A stretch of 64,000 nt of DNA from Sphingomonas sp. CL5.1 (GTDB lineage Bacteria; Pseudomonadota; Alphaproteobacteria; Sphingomonadales; Sphingomonadaceae). Positions within the stretch are counted from its first letter, which is position 1. Every line of letters starts with the position of its first letter. The stretch lies in contig NZ_CP050137.1 of NCBI RefSeq assembly GCF_013344685.1, forward strand, positions 310,001-374,000, given 5' to 3'. The position numbers and the translations under genes are program-made. The notes beneath the pieces are model-generated. The model made no database searches, was not told where the DNA came from, and saw nothing but the letters and a program-made list of their open reading frames with translations. Shown in pieces: positions 9,259 through 16,900 of this stretch.

Positions 9259-9773
9259 CTGATGCGGCCTGCCGGAAGATAGAACAATGCAATCACCGCA
9301 CCGCCACGCACCTCGGGATAGTGCCGACTTCCTGGGTCCGGAGCCGTCCAGCCCGGACCTTGCCAGCCGTGCAAGCCGCGGAGTTGGGCACCCTCGTCTA
9401 TCGGAACCACCATGTTCAACTCACCGTAGGGATGACCATGGTAGTCGCCACGCAAGATGATCTCTCCGTCCGCGTCGCGAATGGCACGCGCATCGTTGCT
9501 GTCCATGAAGACGGCGGTAATGCTGAAATGAAAGGTTTCTGGCCCTGGCTCGATGATTCGGCTGCGACGATAGCTCTTGCCAGCGATCTCCTGGTTTGCC
9601 GCCCAACCTTCGTCGATGCCGTATCGAATGAGTGTAGCGAGTTCACGATATGTGTCGGTAGCGGGGCCGTACTTCTCGTTCAGCCAGACTTCCAAGTCGC
9701 GGCTTGCGGTCATGTCCTTCACTTCAGAGAGAAAGGAAATGCTGCGTTCGATCAGCTGATCGCGATGTCCCAT
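9234..9773 (-). CDS. pnbB: PnbB-like 4-hydroxylaminobenzoate lyase (DUF4863 family)
   Basis: 179 residues from the ATG at 9773; a TTG 12 bp upstream is an alternative start. The protein looks like the DUF4863 family that includes 4-hydroxylaminobenzoate lyase PnbB. Features are an N-terminal helical part, then a beta-rich part with HFSITAVFMD, a histidine-rich GDYHGHPYGELNMVVPI and a C-terminal GGAVIALFYLPAGRISYDF. The enzyme converts 4-hydroxylaminobenzoate to protocatechuate and ammonia. The nitroreductase gene lies 15 bp upstream on the same strand, the same pairing as pnbA–pnbB. Identification is from recalled sequence character and context, so moderately certain. Confidence 0.65.
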   Translation of the reverse strand: MGHRDQLIERSISFLSEVKDMTASRDLEVWLNEKYGPATDTYRELATLIRYGIDEGWAANQEIAGKSYRRSRIIEPGPETFHFSITAVFMDSNDARAIRDADGEIILRGDYHGHPYGELNMVVPIDEGAQLRGLHGWQGPGWTAPDPGSRHYPEVRGGAVIALFYLPAGRISYDFAPPN

Positions 9774-9788
9774 GGATAAATCCAATCC

Positions 9789-10640
9789 TCAATTGAAGCC
9801 GAGAAAACATGCAAATTCATCGACTGGCGCTCTGGGCATCAAACGAGGTTCAATGGCGTTGCCGTCCTCCTCAAAGCCCATGGAAATTCCACAAACGACC
9901 ATTTCCGCATCTGCAATGGGGAGAAGTGTCCGCAATAGCTTGTGGTACTTCGCGAACGTTTCCTGAGGGCAGCTGCTCAGGCCACGCCCTTTTGCACTCA
10001 GCATGATATTCTGCAGGAACATTCCCAGATCCAGCCAGCTGCCCTGTTCCAGACGTCGATCAATCGTCACGATGAGACCGACCGGAGCGCCGAAGAATCC
10101 ATAGTTCTTGCCGGTCTGTCGTGCACGTCCCGTCATGTCGGCCTGCTCGATTCCCAGTGATCCGTAGAATATTCTGCCGAAGTCCTTCTTCCGGGAAAGA
10201 TAGGGTTCCGGCAGCTCTTCCGCATAATAGGCATACTCGGAAGCGTAGCTGTCTTTCTCAGTTTCATGCGCCAGGAGGAGAGTCGAGCCGATCTTGTGCT
10301 GAATTTCGCCGGAAACCACATAAACCCGCCAAGGCTGGATGTTCGCTCCACTCGGCGCGTGCCGCGCGGCATCGAGGATTTCGCGTACCAGCTCCTCCCC
10401 AACCGGCTCGGTCCTGAATTTTCGCGTCGAGGTCCTCGACCGGATGACGTCGTCGATCGAAGCATGATCACGATCCCGAACCCGAAGGGTCGCTCGTTTT
10501 TCACTGAGAGGTCTCAACCTGTACGGCTCCAAAAATGCCTGCACTAACGGGGCAATGCTCCTTCGGATTTGCCACCCGGATCGATCACTCAGAAGTGAAT
10601 AGTACGCATTACCCAAATGCGGCACTCTCATCACGAGCAT
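9789..10640 (-). CDS. FMN-dependent nitroreductase (candidate 4-nitrobenzoate reductase, PnbA role)
   Basis: 283 residues, or 280 from the internal ATG at 10631. The nitroreductase core starts near residue 61 with SIDDVIRSRTSTRKF (phosphate-binding Arg/Ser cluster), then RHAPSGANIQPWRVYVV, and ends with GLSSCPQETFAKYHKLLR and VVCGISMGF. It uses NAD(P)H to reduce aromatic nitro groups to hydroxylamines. It forms a two-gene operon with the PnbB-like gene, so the likely substrate is 4-nitrobenzoate. The N-terminal ~60 residues (from MLVMRVPHLG) are extra compared with usual 210–230-residue members, and no better start codon is visible closer to the core. Confidence 0.8.
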   Translation of the reverse strand: MLVMRVPHLGNAYYSLLSDRSGWQIRRSIAPLVQAFLEPYRLRPLSEKRATLRVRDRDHASIDDVIRSRTSTRKFRTEPVGEELVREILDAARHAPSGANIQPWRVYVVSGEIQHKIGSTLLLAHETEKDSYASEYAYYAEELPEPYLSRKKDFGRIFYGSLGIEQADMTGRARQTGKNYGFFGAPVGLIVTIDRRLEQGSWLDLGMFLQNIMLSAKGRGLSSCPQETFAKYHKLLRTLLPIADAEMVVCGISMGFEEDGNAIEPRLMPRAPVDEFACFLGFN

Positions 10641-10735
10641 GAAGCGACTACAACTTCCTGTTTATTAAAGATAAAATTCCAGGGAACGATCAAAGCCCCA
10701 AGTTTGACGCTAATCATCACAAGACGATAGGTCGC

Positions 10736-10752
10736 TGCAGATCTTTTCTGCA
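10736..10752. promoter_or_regulatory. Inverted repeat between nitroreductase and FMN reductase genes
   Basis: TGCAGA-TCTTT-TCTGCA, perfect 6-bp arms, in the 124-bp divergent intergenic region and 12 bp before the ATG of the FMN reductase gene. The same region holds an AT-rich TTATTAAAGATAAAAT stretch that may carry a -10 element. It could be a regulator binding site; no specific protein can be assigned. Confidence 0.3.
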
Positions 10753-10764
10753 TGGGGATACGGA

Positions 10765-11358
10765 ATGTCGGTACGCGTACTTATGATCAGCGGGAGCCTC
10801 CGGGCAGGGTCTTACAACTCGGCACTCCTCCGCCTGCTCCCGTCGCTCGCACCTGCATCGTTTGCGATGGATACCGCGCCGTCCTTTGCTGAATTTCCAT
10901 TCTATGACGCCGATGAACATCAGCGCGCCGGGACACCCGAAGCAGTCCTCGCGCTGGCGGAAGCCATTCGCCGCTCCGACGGAGTGGTAATTGTGAGTCC
11001 AGAATATAACTGGACCATCCCGGGAGCGCTGAAGAATGCTTTCGACTGGCTTTCGCGAGTCGAGAATCAGCCGCTGAAAGGAAAGGCTGTTGCTCTTCAG
11101 TCCGCGAGCGCCGGCCCGCTCGGTGGAGCGCGAATGCAATATCACATGCGGATGATGCTGACCTTTCTTGAGGCCAATCTGGTAGCGACGCCCGAGATTT
11201 TCGTGGGTCTGGCGCCAAGCAAGTTCAGCGAGGATCGTTCGCAGCTTCTCGATGGCACCTTGCGTACCATGATCGAAGCTCAGTTGCGAAAGCTGGAGGA
11301 TGTCATCCGCATGACGAACTGGGCGAATGCGCCTGACAATCACGCGATATCCGGCTGA
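10765..11358 (+). CDS. NADPH-dependent FMN reductase family flavoprotein
   Basis: 197 residues, flavodoxin-like. The FMN phosphate loop is SGSLRAGSYNSALL near the N-terminus, and the family signature SPEYNWTIPGALKNAFDW lies around residues 78–95. Members (SsuE/ChrR/azoreductase-like) reduce FMN, quinones, chromate, azo or nitro compounds with NAD(P)H in the cytoplasm. It is divergent from the nitroreductase and 46 bp upstream of the thiolase gene. It might supply reduced flavin or act as a second nitro or quinone reductase in the pathway. Confidence 0.85.
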   Translation: MSVRVLMISGSLRAGSYNSALLRLLPSLAPASFAMDTAPSFAEFPFYDADEHQRAGTPEAVLALAEAIRRSDGVVIVSPEYNWTIPGALKNAFDWLSRVENQPLKGKAVALQSASAGPLGGARMQYHMRMMLTFLEANLVATPEIFVGLAPSKFSEDRSQLLDGTLRTMIEAQLRKLEDVIRMTNWANAPDNHAISG

Positions 11359-11404
11359 CGAAATTGACCGGCCGCTCGGTCTGACGCGACAGAGGGAAAC
11401 TGAC

Positions 11405-12604
11405 TTGAGCGAAGCTTATATCTGCGGGGCCGTGCGCACCGCCATCGGACGCTATGGCGGAAGTCTGTCCAGTATTCGGATCGACGATCTCGCTGCGGTG
11501 CCGCTCTCCGCTCTCAAGTCCGAGTGGCCGCTTATCGATGGAAATGTCGATGAGGTAATTCTTGGCTGTGCCAATCAGGCAGGCGAGGACAACCGTAACA
11601 TCGCACGTATGTCGGCTCTGCTTTCTGGTCTTGGCGAGCAATGCCCGGGTACGACGGTCAACCGGCTTTGCGGTTCGGGGATGGACGCTGTCATCCTTGC
11701 TGCTCGCGCGATCAAGACAGGAGAAGCAAATCTGATAGTGGCCGGCGGTGTGGAAGGCATGTCTAGGGCGCCATTCGTCTTGCCAAAAGCGGAAAGCGCG
11801 TTTTCGCGCGCCAACGTGATCCATGACACCACCATAGGCTGGAGGTTCGCAAATGCCCTGATGAAGGAGCGATACGGAACCGATTCCATGCCGGAGACCG
11901 CCGAAAACGTCGCGCACGAGTTCGGTATAAGCCGAGACGACCAAGACACCTTCGCCTTGGAAAGCCAGCGTCGTGCGGCTACCGCCCAAATAAGTGGGCG
12001 GCTTTCACTGGAAATCGTACCGGTGAGGGTCGCTGGGCCAAAGGGCACAGAACTAAAATTCGAGCATGATGAACATCTTCGTGCGACTACAATCGAGCGG
12101 CTAGCGGCATTGAAGCCCATCGCCGGTGATGGCGGGACAGTAACCGCCGGCAATTCGAGCGGCATCAACGACGGGGCTGCCGCAATCGTTGTGGCCAGCA
12201 AGGCAGCAGTTGACTCCTACGGGCTTGCGCCGCGGGCGAAAATCCTCGGGGCAGCTGTCGCGGGAGTGGCACCCCGCATCATGGGGATCGGGCCCGCGCC
12301 AGCGAGCCAGAAACTCCTTGAGCGGTTCGGCATCCCATTGAGCTCGATCGATGTGATCGAGCTCAATGAGGCATTCGCGAGCCAGAGTTTGGCGGTCCTG
12401 AGGCTACTCGGCCTTCCCGACTGTGCCGACCACGTCAATCCGAACGGTGGAGCAATCGCGCTGGGCCACCCCCTTGGGATGTCCGGCACGCGGCTCGTAC
12501 TCACAGCGACTGAGGAACTCATTCGCAGCGGTGCACGCAAGGCTCTCTGCACAATGTGCGTCGGAGTCGGTCAAGGCGTCGCAATACTGCTCGAAAAAAT
12601 CTGA
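11405..12604 (+). CDS. pcaF: Beta-ketoadipyl-CoA thiolase (PcaF-type acetyl-CoA acyltransferase)
   Basis: 399 residues from a TTG at 11405 (LSEAYICGAVRT); the upstream in-frame ATG at 11327 lies inside the FMN reductase gene and would add 26 unconserved residues. The catalytic triad is visible: Cys89 (NRLCGSGMDA), His355 (ALGHPLGMSG) and Cys385 (CTMCVGVGQG). The segments CANQAGEDNRNIARM and DTTIGWRF(A)NALM are characteristic of PcaF/PaaJ thiolases rather than acetoacetyl-CoA thiolases. It splits beta-ketoadipyl-CoA into succinyl-CoA and acetyl-CoA, the last step of protocatechuate catabolism by the 3,4-cleavage route, which ties the cluster to protocatechuate. Confidence 0.85.
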   Translation: MSEAYICGAVRTAIGRYGGSLSSIRIDDLAAVPLSALKSEWPLIDGNVDEVILGCANQAGEDNRNIARMSALLSGLGEQCPGTTVNRLCGSGMDAVILAARAIKTGEANLIVAGGVEGMSRAPFVLPKAESAFSRANVIHDTTIGWRFANALMKERYGTDSMPETAENVAHEFGISRDDQDTFALESQRRAATAQISGRLSLEIVPVRVAGPKGTELKFEHDEHLRATTIERLAALKPIAGDGGTVTAGNSSGINDGAAAIVVASKAAVDSYGLAPRAKILGAAVAGVAPRIMGIGPAPASQKLLERFGIPLSSIDVIELNEAFASQSLAVLRLLGLPDCADHVNPNGGAIALGHPLGMSGTRLVLTATEELIRSGARKALCTMCVGVGQGVAILLEKI

Positions 12605-13074
12605 GGCGGCCGGGCGTCGAAATTAGAAAGTAGGCATGATCGCGTGGCCTCGCTGTATCCGCACCTTAGTCGATCGACTTGTATGGCGTTCGCCGACTAC
12701 CCCGTCACGGCTTCGAGTAGCCTACAGTCGAGAGGCGTCCTTGTCGCTTTGGTGCAGGCCGCCTCCTGCGGCATGAGCTTCGGTTCTCATTCCCTGAGAC
12801 ACCGTAGGGGGACTTCGACCGCACCAGTGATCACCTGGGCAAGCAGATCGACTGCAAGGACGGCGTCTTCTCTAGCCTCCGCAGCGCTTGCTCGCCAGGT
12901 GCTTCATCCGCTGTTGACGGTTCGGGTGGCCGTCCATCCTGGCGACGTAACTAAGGATTCGGTCCTCTCCAGTATTGAAACAACGCTGAGATGCTTTGCC
13001 AAAAGCCGCCAAGCCAGAAGTTATCAGTCACTTCTGACCGCGCCTCGCGTGGAATGAATGTCGAAGGAGTTCCG
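12605..13074. other. Gene-free junction between cargo and ICE backbone
   Basis: About 470 bp with no convincing coding sequence on either strand. The character changes from the less GC-rich cargo to the GC-rich transfer region near here. No insertion sequence, transposase remnant or clear direct repeat was recognised by eye. It probably marks the point where cargo joins the conserved backbone, which starts with a LysR gene. Confidence 0.4.
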
Positions 13075-13986
13075 ATGCCTTTCGACATTCGCCAACTCCG
13101 ATTTGCCATTGCAGCAGCCGATCACGGCAGCTTATATCGCGCGTCGCGGGCGCTAGACGTCGAGCAATCCACCCTGAGCCGCGCCATCCTGAAGCTGGAG
13201 CGGGTGATCGGCGGCAGAATTTTCAATCGCTCGCAAGCGGGCGTCACCATGACCCTTGCCGGCGCGCAGTTCATCCGCGCGGCGCGACCGATGGTGGCGA
13301 ACGCGGAAAAGATGGCGACAATGATGCGGGCGGCTGGTCAGGGCCGCGCCGGCGGGCTGATGATCGGGCACAACAGCGCGATTTCGGCCGGCCATCTGCG
13401 CGCGACGATACTGGGCTGGCGCGCGGCCCACCCCGACGTCGAGGTCGATGGCGTGGAGGCCGACCGGGGCGCATTGCTTGCCGGCCTCGATACGGGCGAG
13501 ATCGACATCGCGATCCTGGTGGGCGAAGCGAACCACGCCGATTTCCGGCACGCGTCGTTCTGGAACGAGCGCGTGATGATCGCCCTGCCCGACAGTCATG
13601 TCCTGGCCGGGCGCGAGACCGTTCACTGGACCGATCTGCGTGGCGAGCGTTTCCTGCTGCCCGGCGCCGATCCCGGCCCGGAGATTCGCGACATACTGCT
13701 CGGCCGTCTGATGATGGCGGGCGAGCCTCCCGATATCAGGATGCACCAGGCGAGCCGGGAAGCGATACTGAGCGTGCTCGGCGGCGGGCTCGGTGTCTCG
13801 ATCATCTGCGAGGGTGGGACCGGCGCGCGCTATCCCGACGTCGTCTATCGGCCCATCCTCGGCGAGCAGGGACCGGCGTTCGTCAGCTATTCCGGCTATT
13901 GGCGAGAGGACAACGGCAATCCCGCACTGCGGCGGTTCCTCGCCTTCGTGCGCGACCGCCATGCACTGTCGTTCGACATTCCGTGA
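13075..13986 (+). CDS. LysR-family regulator at the trb end of the ICE backbone
   Basis: 303 residues. The N-terminal helix-turn-helix (FAIAAADHGSLYRASRALDV and QSTLSRAILKLERVIG) is followed by a substrate-binding domain. The ATG at 13075 is chosen because AAGGAG ends 5 bp upstream; an in-frame ATG at 13054 lacks such a site. Base composition matches the trb block rather than the cargo. As recalled, a LysR gene next to trbI is a conserved feature of Tn4371-like ICEs, so this is backbone. Effector unknown. Confidence 0.85.
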   Translation: MPFDIRQLRFAIAAADHGSLYRASRALDVEQSTLSRAILKLERVIGGRIFNRSQAGVTMTLAGAQFIRAARPMVANAEKMATMMRAAGQGRAGGLMIGHNSAISAGHLRATILGWRAAHPDVEVDGVEADRGALLAGLDTGEIDIAILVGEANHADFRHASFWNERVMIALPDSHVLAGRETVHWTDLRGERFLLPGADPGPEIRDILLGRLMMAGEPPDIRMHQASREAILSVLGGGLGVSIICEGGTGARYPDVVYRPILGEQGPAFVSYSGYWREDNGNPALRRFLAFVRDRHALSFDIP

Positions 13987-14072
13987 ACGCGCGAGACAGT
14001 GACATGCGACGTTAACAAGCCGGATCGCAACCAATGGCCGGCCTGATTTGCAACCGGAGAAAGGAGCGCGTC

Positions 14073-14378
14073 ATGGCGCAAGGCAAGACACTCATCATCG
14101 TGCTGGTCACGCTGATCGTCGGGTTCGGAGCGGGTTTCGTGCTCCGGCCGGTAATCGCGCCGGTCGAGCAGGCGCAAGTCGTCGCGAGCCCGGCTCCCGC
14201 TGCTTCGCCGGCTGAGCCGCGCGGCAAGCAGTATTTTGCGGCGCATCTCGGCGAGGCCCGGCAGGTTCTGACGCAATGCGCGGAAGGCTCGGTGCGCGGC
14301 GACGAATGCTTCAATGCCGAGATGGCCGTCACGGAGGCGGACGGCAGGGCGCGGCACAAGCGGTTCTTCGGCAACTGA
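14073..14378 (+). CDS. Small membrane-anchored protein resembling TrbK-alt
   Basis: 101 residues from the ATG at 14073, with AAGGAG 6 bp upstream. One N-terminal membrane segment (LIIVLVTLIVGFGAGFVL) is followed by a Pro/Ala linker and a C-terminal domain with two cysteines, ending in HKRFFGN. The pattern Cys…Cys…RFFG resembles the C-terminal part of the TrbK-alt protein at 18924–19313. That makes a second entry-exclusion-type protein plausible. It stands alone on the + strand between the LysR gene and the DUF2274 gene. Confidence 0.55.
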   Translation: MAQGKTLIIVLVTLIVGFGAGFVLRPVIAPVEQAQVVASPAPAASPAEPRGKQYFAAHLGEARQVLTQCAEGSVRGDECFNAEMAVTEADGRARHKRFFGN

Positions 14379-14397
14379 GGCGGGATTTACACCGCCT

Positions 14398-14619
14398 TCA
14401 ACTCCCCTGCGCGCGATGCCGGCGAAAGGCGCGGTCGGTCGCCATGAACCGCTCCAGCATCGGCGCGACGAGTTTCTCCGGTGCGAACGGCTGTTGCCCG
14501 GTCTCCTTCGCGAGCGCGTCTGAATAGGCGACGAGATCGCGATGCACGGTGGCGGGCAACTCCACGGCGAGCTTGACGGGCTTGTCCTCCGGGATCGGCC
14601 CCAGCTTCAGTTTCGTCAT
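14398..14619 (-). CDS. DUF2274 protein, last gene of the trb operon
   Basis: 73 residues beginning MTKLKLGPIPEDKPVKL, the usual opening of DUF2274 proteins that follow trbI in alphaproteobacterial ICEs. The middle segment (LPATVHRDLVAYSDAL) has ribbon-helix-helix character, so a DNA-binding role is possible. Its start overlaps the 3' end of trbI by 4 bp, showing translational coupling. Confidence 0.8.
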   Translation of the reverse strand: MTKLKLGPIPEDKPVKLAVELPATVHRDLVAYSDALAKETGQQPFAPEKLVAPMLERFMATDRAFRRHRAQGS

Positions 14620-15878
14620 CGTGTGCCTCCAACGGGCTCCAATACAAGGTCGCGGGTCAGGACGATCCTGAGCGGATGCCCCGGCCGGATGGTGAGTGTC
14701 GGTTGCACATTCAATTGCCGCCGCACGATCTGCTGGCCGGTCTGATTGATGGTGTCCTGCGAGCCGCGACGGAGCGCGCGAGTCAGGTCGTCCTCGCTGT
14801 CGGCCCCCAGCTCGGTCCCGACGCCGAGCAAGGTCGAGACCGCTGCGGCTTTCAGCAGATTGCCCCAATGCTGATTCACGCGGTCCTGCAAGCCGGCATA
14901 ACCCGCCGCATCGGCGCCGGGCTGGCGCTCGAGAACGATAGAGTGGCCGTCCGGCATGATGAGCCGGTCCCAGGCGAGCAGCACGCGGGTCTGCCCCGCA
15001 GCAACCTCGCTGTCATATTCGCCGATCAGTCGCGCGCCCTGCGGAATGAGCAGGATGCGCCCTGTGGGGCTGTCATAGACGTTAGCCGTCACCTGGGCGG
15101 TGATCTGGCCGGGCAGGTCGGAGCGGATGCCGGTGATGAGTGCGGCGGGGATGATGCTGCCCGCCTGCACGATGTTGGGCGAAACCGGCGCGGTCAGCCG
15201 CTCGGCGCTGACTGTGCGCCGGTTGGCGGCCTGCGCCATGAACGCCCGCTTTCCGGCCTGATCGCCCTGCGCCGCTGAGCCGTCTTGCTGTTCCGGGAAT
15301 TGCGGAGCGGAGGTGTCCGGCGCTGCTATCGCCAATCCGGGCAAGGATGGCATCGCGACGGCCCCGGCACCGCTTTGCCCAAGGAACACCGTGCTGGTGC
15401 GGGCGGCGTCGCGTTCCTGGGCGATGCGCTGGCGCGCAGCTTCGGCGGCCTGGGCGCGCGGATCGGGCTGCGCGCCGATCGGCGGCGCGGGCACGTCTTG
15501 CCCGCGCTGCTGCGCCGAGACGATCGGCCCGCCGAGATCGCCGGGGAGCGGCTTTCCGAGTTTCGGAACCTGGCCGTAATCCTTCGGCCCCGACGTGATG
15601 GTCTCCGCCGCGGCGCGGCTGTCGGTATTGTAGAGTTCCCTGGCCGCCTTCTCCCCTTTGGGCGCGAGCGCATAATAAAGCGAGCCGCCGATGCTCAAGC
15701 CGGCGACGACGCCGAGCGTGGCCAGCGCCTTCCTCGACAGGCGCATGACGCGCGGCGCCGGCCCGCGAAGCTGGAAGGCGGCGGGATTCGCGGATGCGGG
15801 TTGCGGGGATGCCTGCGGCGCGGCCGGCACAGATTGCTCACGTGCAGGCTGGACGGGCGTGGCGGCGGGATCGGCCAT
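14616..15878 (-). CDS. trbI: TrbI, type IV secretion outer-membrane-core component (VirB10-like)
   Basis: 420 residues. A cytoplasmic Pro/Ala-rich N-terminus is followed by one membrane segment (ALATLGVVAGLSIGGSLYYAL, about residues 50–70), a long Pro/Gln-rich periplasmic linker, and a C-terminal VirB10 domain with TGIRSDLPGQITAQV, IPQGARLIGEYDSEV and RILLAWDRLIMPDG-like motifs. VirB10 proteins span the envelope and gate the secretion channel. The start overlaps the trbG stop (ATGA-type coupling). Confidence 0.95.
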   Translation of the reverse strand: MADPAATPVQPAREQSVPAAPQASPQPASANPAAFQLRGPAPRVMRLSRKALATLGVVAGLSIGGSLYYALAPKGEKAARELYNTDSRAAAETITSGPKDYGQVPKLGKPLPGDLGGPIVSAQQRGQDVPAPPIGAQPDPRAQAAEAARQRIAQERDAARTSTVFLGQSGAGAVAMPSLPGLAIAAPDTSAPQFPEQQDGSAAQGDQAGKRAFMAQAANRRTVSAERLTAPVSPNIVQAGSIIPAALITGIRSDLPGQITAQVTANVYDSPTGRILLIPQGARLIGEYDSEVAAGQTRVLLAWDRLIMPDGHSIVLERQPGADAAGYAGLQDRVNQHWGNLLKAAAVSTLLGVGTELGADSEDDLTRALRRGSQDTINQTGQQIVRRQLNVQPTLTIRPGHPLRIVLTRDLVLEPVGGTR

Positions 15879-16900
15879 CACCGCCCCCTGCGGCGCGGTT
15901 CCGCGCCGTCGCGCACGATCCGCACGCGCCGCTCGCTGCGCCGGTCGCCCAGGCGCAGCTCGGCGGCGGTGAACAGCCGGTCCACCACCATGTAGCGGCC
16001 CTGCACGCGGTAATTGACCAGCTCGGCGTCGTCGGCCAGGCCGGTCACGAACAGCGGCGGCATCTCGCCCTGCGAGATCCCGGCCGGAAACTCGACGAAC
16101 ACCTGCCGGCCGTCGTCGAACGCACGGGCCGGACGCCAGGCCACGCGGTCGCCCTCGATCCGGTAGCGGAAATTGAGCGCGGCGAGGTCGAGTCCGCTCG
16201 CCACAGGGGCGGCGGATGCCGCGGCGGCGTTGGCCCCGCGCAAGGCGATCAGCGCGTCCTGCGGATAGGTCCACGATACCGACGCCATGTAGGTCGAAGC
16301 CGTCGCGCGCAGCTCCAGATGATAGGTGCGCCGGGAAGTGTTGATGATGAGGTTCGTGAAAAGGTCGGGCCGCGTCGGCTTCACGAGGATATGCACGCGC
16401 GCCGTCGCGCCGCTGCCGCTCACCGTGTCGCCGATGATCCACCTGACCGTATCGCCGGCCGCGACCGGCCCCGGCCCCACGAGCTGCTCGCCTTCCTGCA
16501 AGGCGATGTCCGTCACCTGTCCGGGCGCGGCATAGACCTGATAGAGCGCACCTTCGGTCCATGGATATTGCTGGATCGCGTTCACATAGCCGTCGCGGGT
16601 GGGCTGGATGCGCGCGGCGGCGTTGGCTGCCCCGACGCGGCGGCGCGGATCGGCGGGCTCGGAAGTCGCCGCTCCGGCCGCGACCGGCTTCAATTGGCCG
16701 GGGAGCGGCAGAGGTTCGGGGATCGTCACCACCTCGACGGGGCGCGGCGGTTCCGCGGCCGGCGTCGCCGCGATCTCGCGCGGCGGATCGTCGTAGGCTA
16801 TGGAGGGCGGCTTCGCCGATGTGGTGGCGCAGCCGGCGAGCGCGGTGGCGGAGACAAGCAGGACCGCCGAGGCGGAACGGCGAAATGGCGTGTGCGTCAT
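15878..16900 (-). CDS. trbG: TrbG, type IV secretion core component (VirB9-like)
   Basis: 340 residues from the ATG at 16900. A lipoprotein-like signal peptide (VLLVSATALAGCATTSA) suggests export and lipidation at the cysteine. The C-terminal VirB9/CagX domain contains INTSRRTYHLELRAT, ASVSWTYPQD, FNFRYRIEGD-like and YRVQGRYMVVDRLFTAAELRLG. VirB9 forms the outer-membrane ring with VirB7 and VirB10. It overlaps trbF by 4 bp. Confidence 0.95.
   Translation of the reverse strand: MTHTPFRRSASAVLLVSATALAGCATTSAKPPSIAYDDPPREIAATPAAEPPRPVEVVTIPEPLPLPGQLKPVAAGAATSEPADPRRRVGAANAAARIQPTRDGYVNAIQQYPWTEGALYQVYAAPGQVTDIALQEGEQLVGPGPVAAGDTVRWIIGDTVSGSGATARVHILVKPTRPDLFTNLIINTSRRTYHLELRATASTYMASVSWTYPQDALIALRGANAAAASAAPVASGLDLAALNFRYRIEGDRVAWRPARAFDDGRQVFVEFPAGISQGEMPPLFVTGLADDAELVNYRVQGRYMVVDRLFTAAELRLGDRRSERRVRIVRDGAEPRRRGR

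Noticed and set aside
12644..13057. 137-codon frame in the cargo/backbone gap
   Set aside because: No recognisable domain, irregular composition, no ribosome binding site; probably chance.
13075..13986. LysR gene as part of the catabolic cluster
   Set aside because: Its base composition and its position next to the trb genes match the ICE backbone rather than the cargo.
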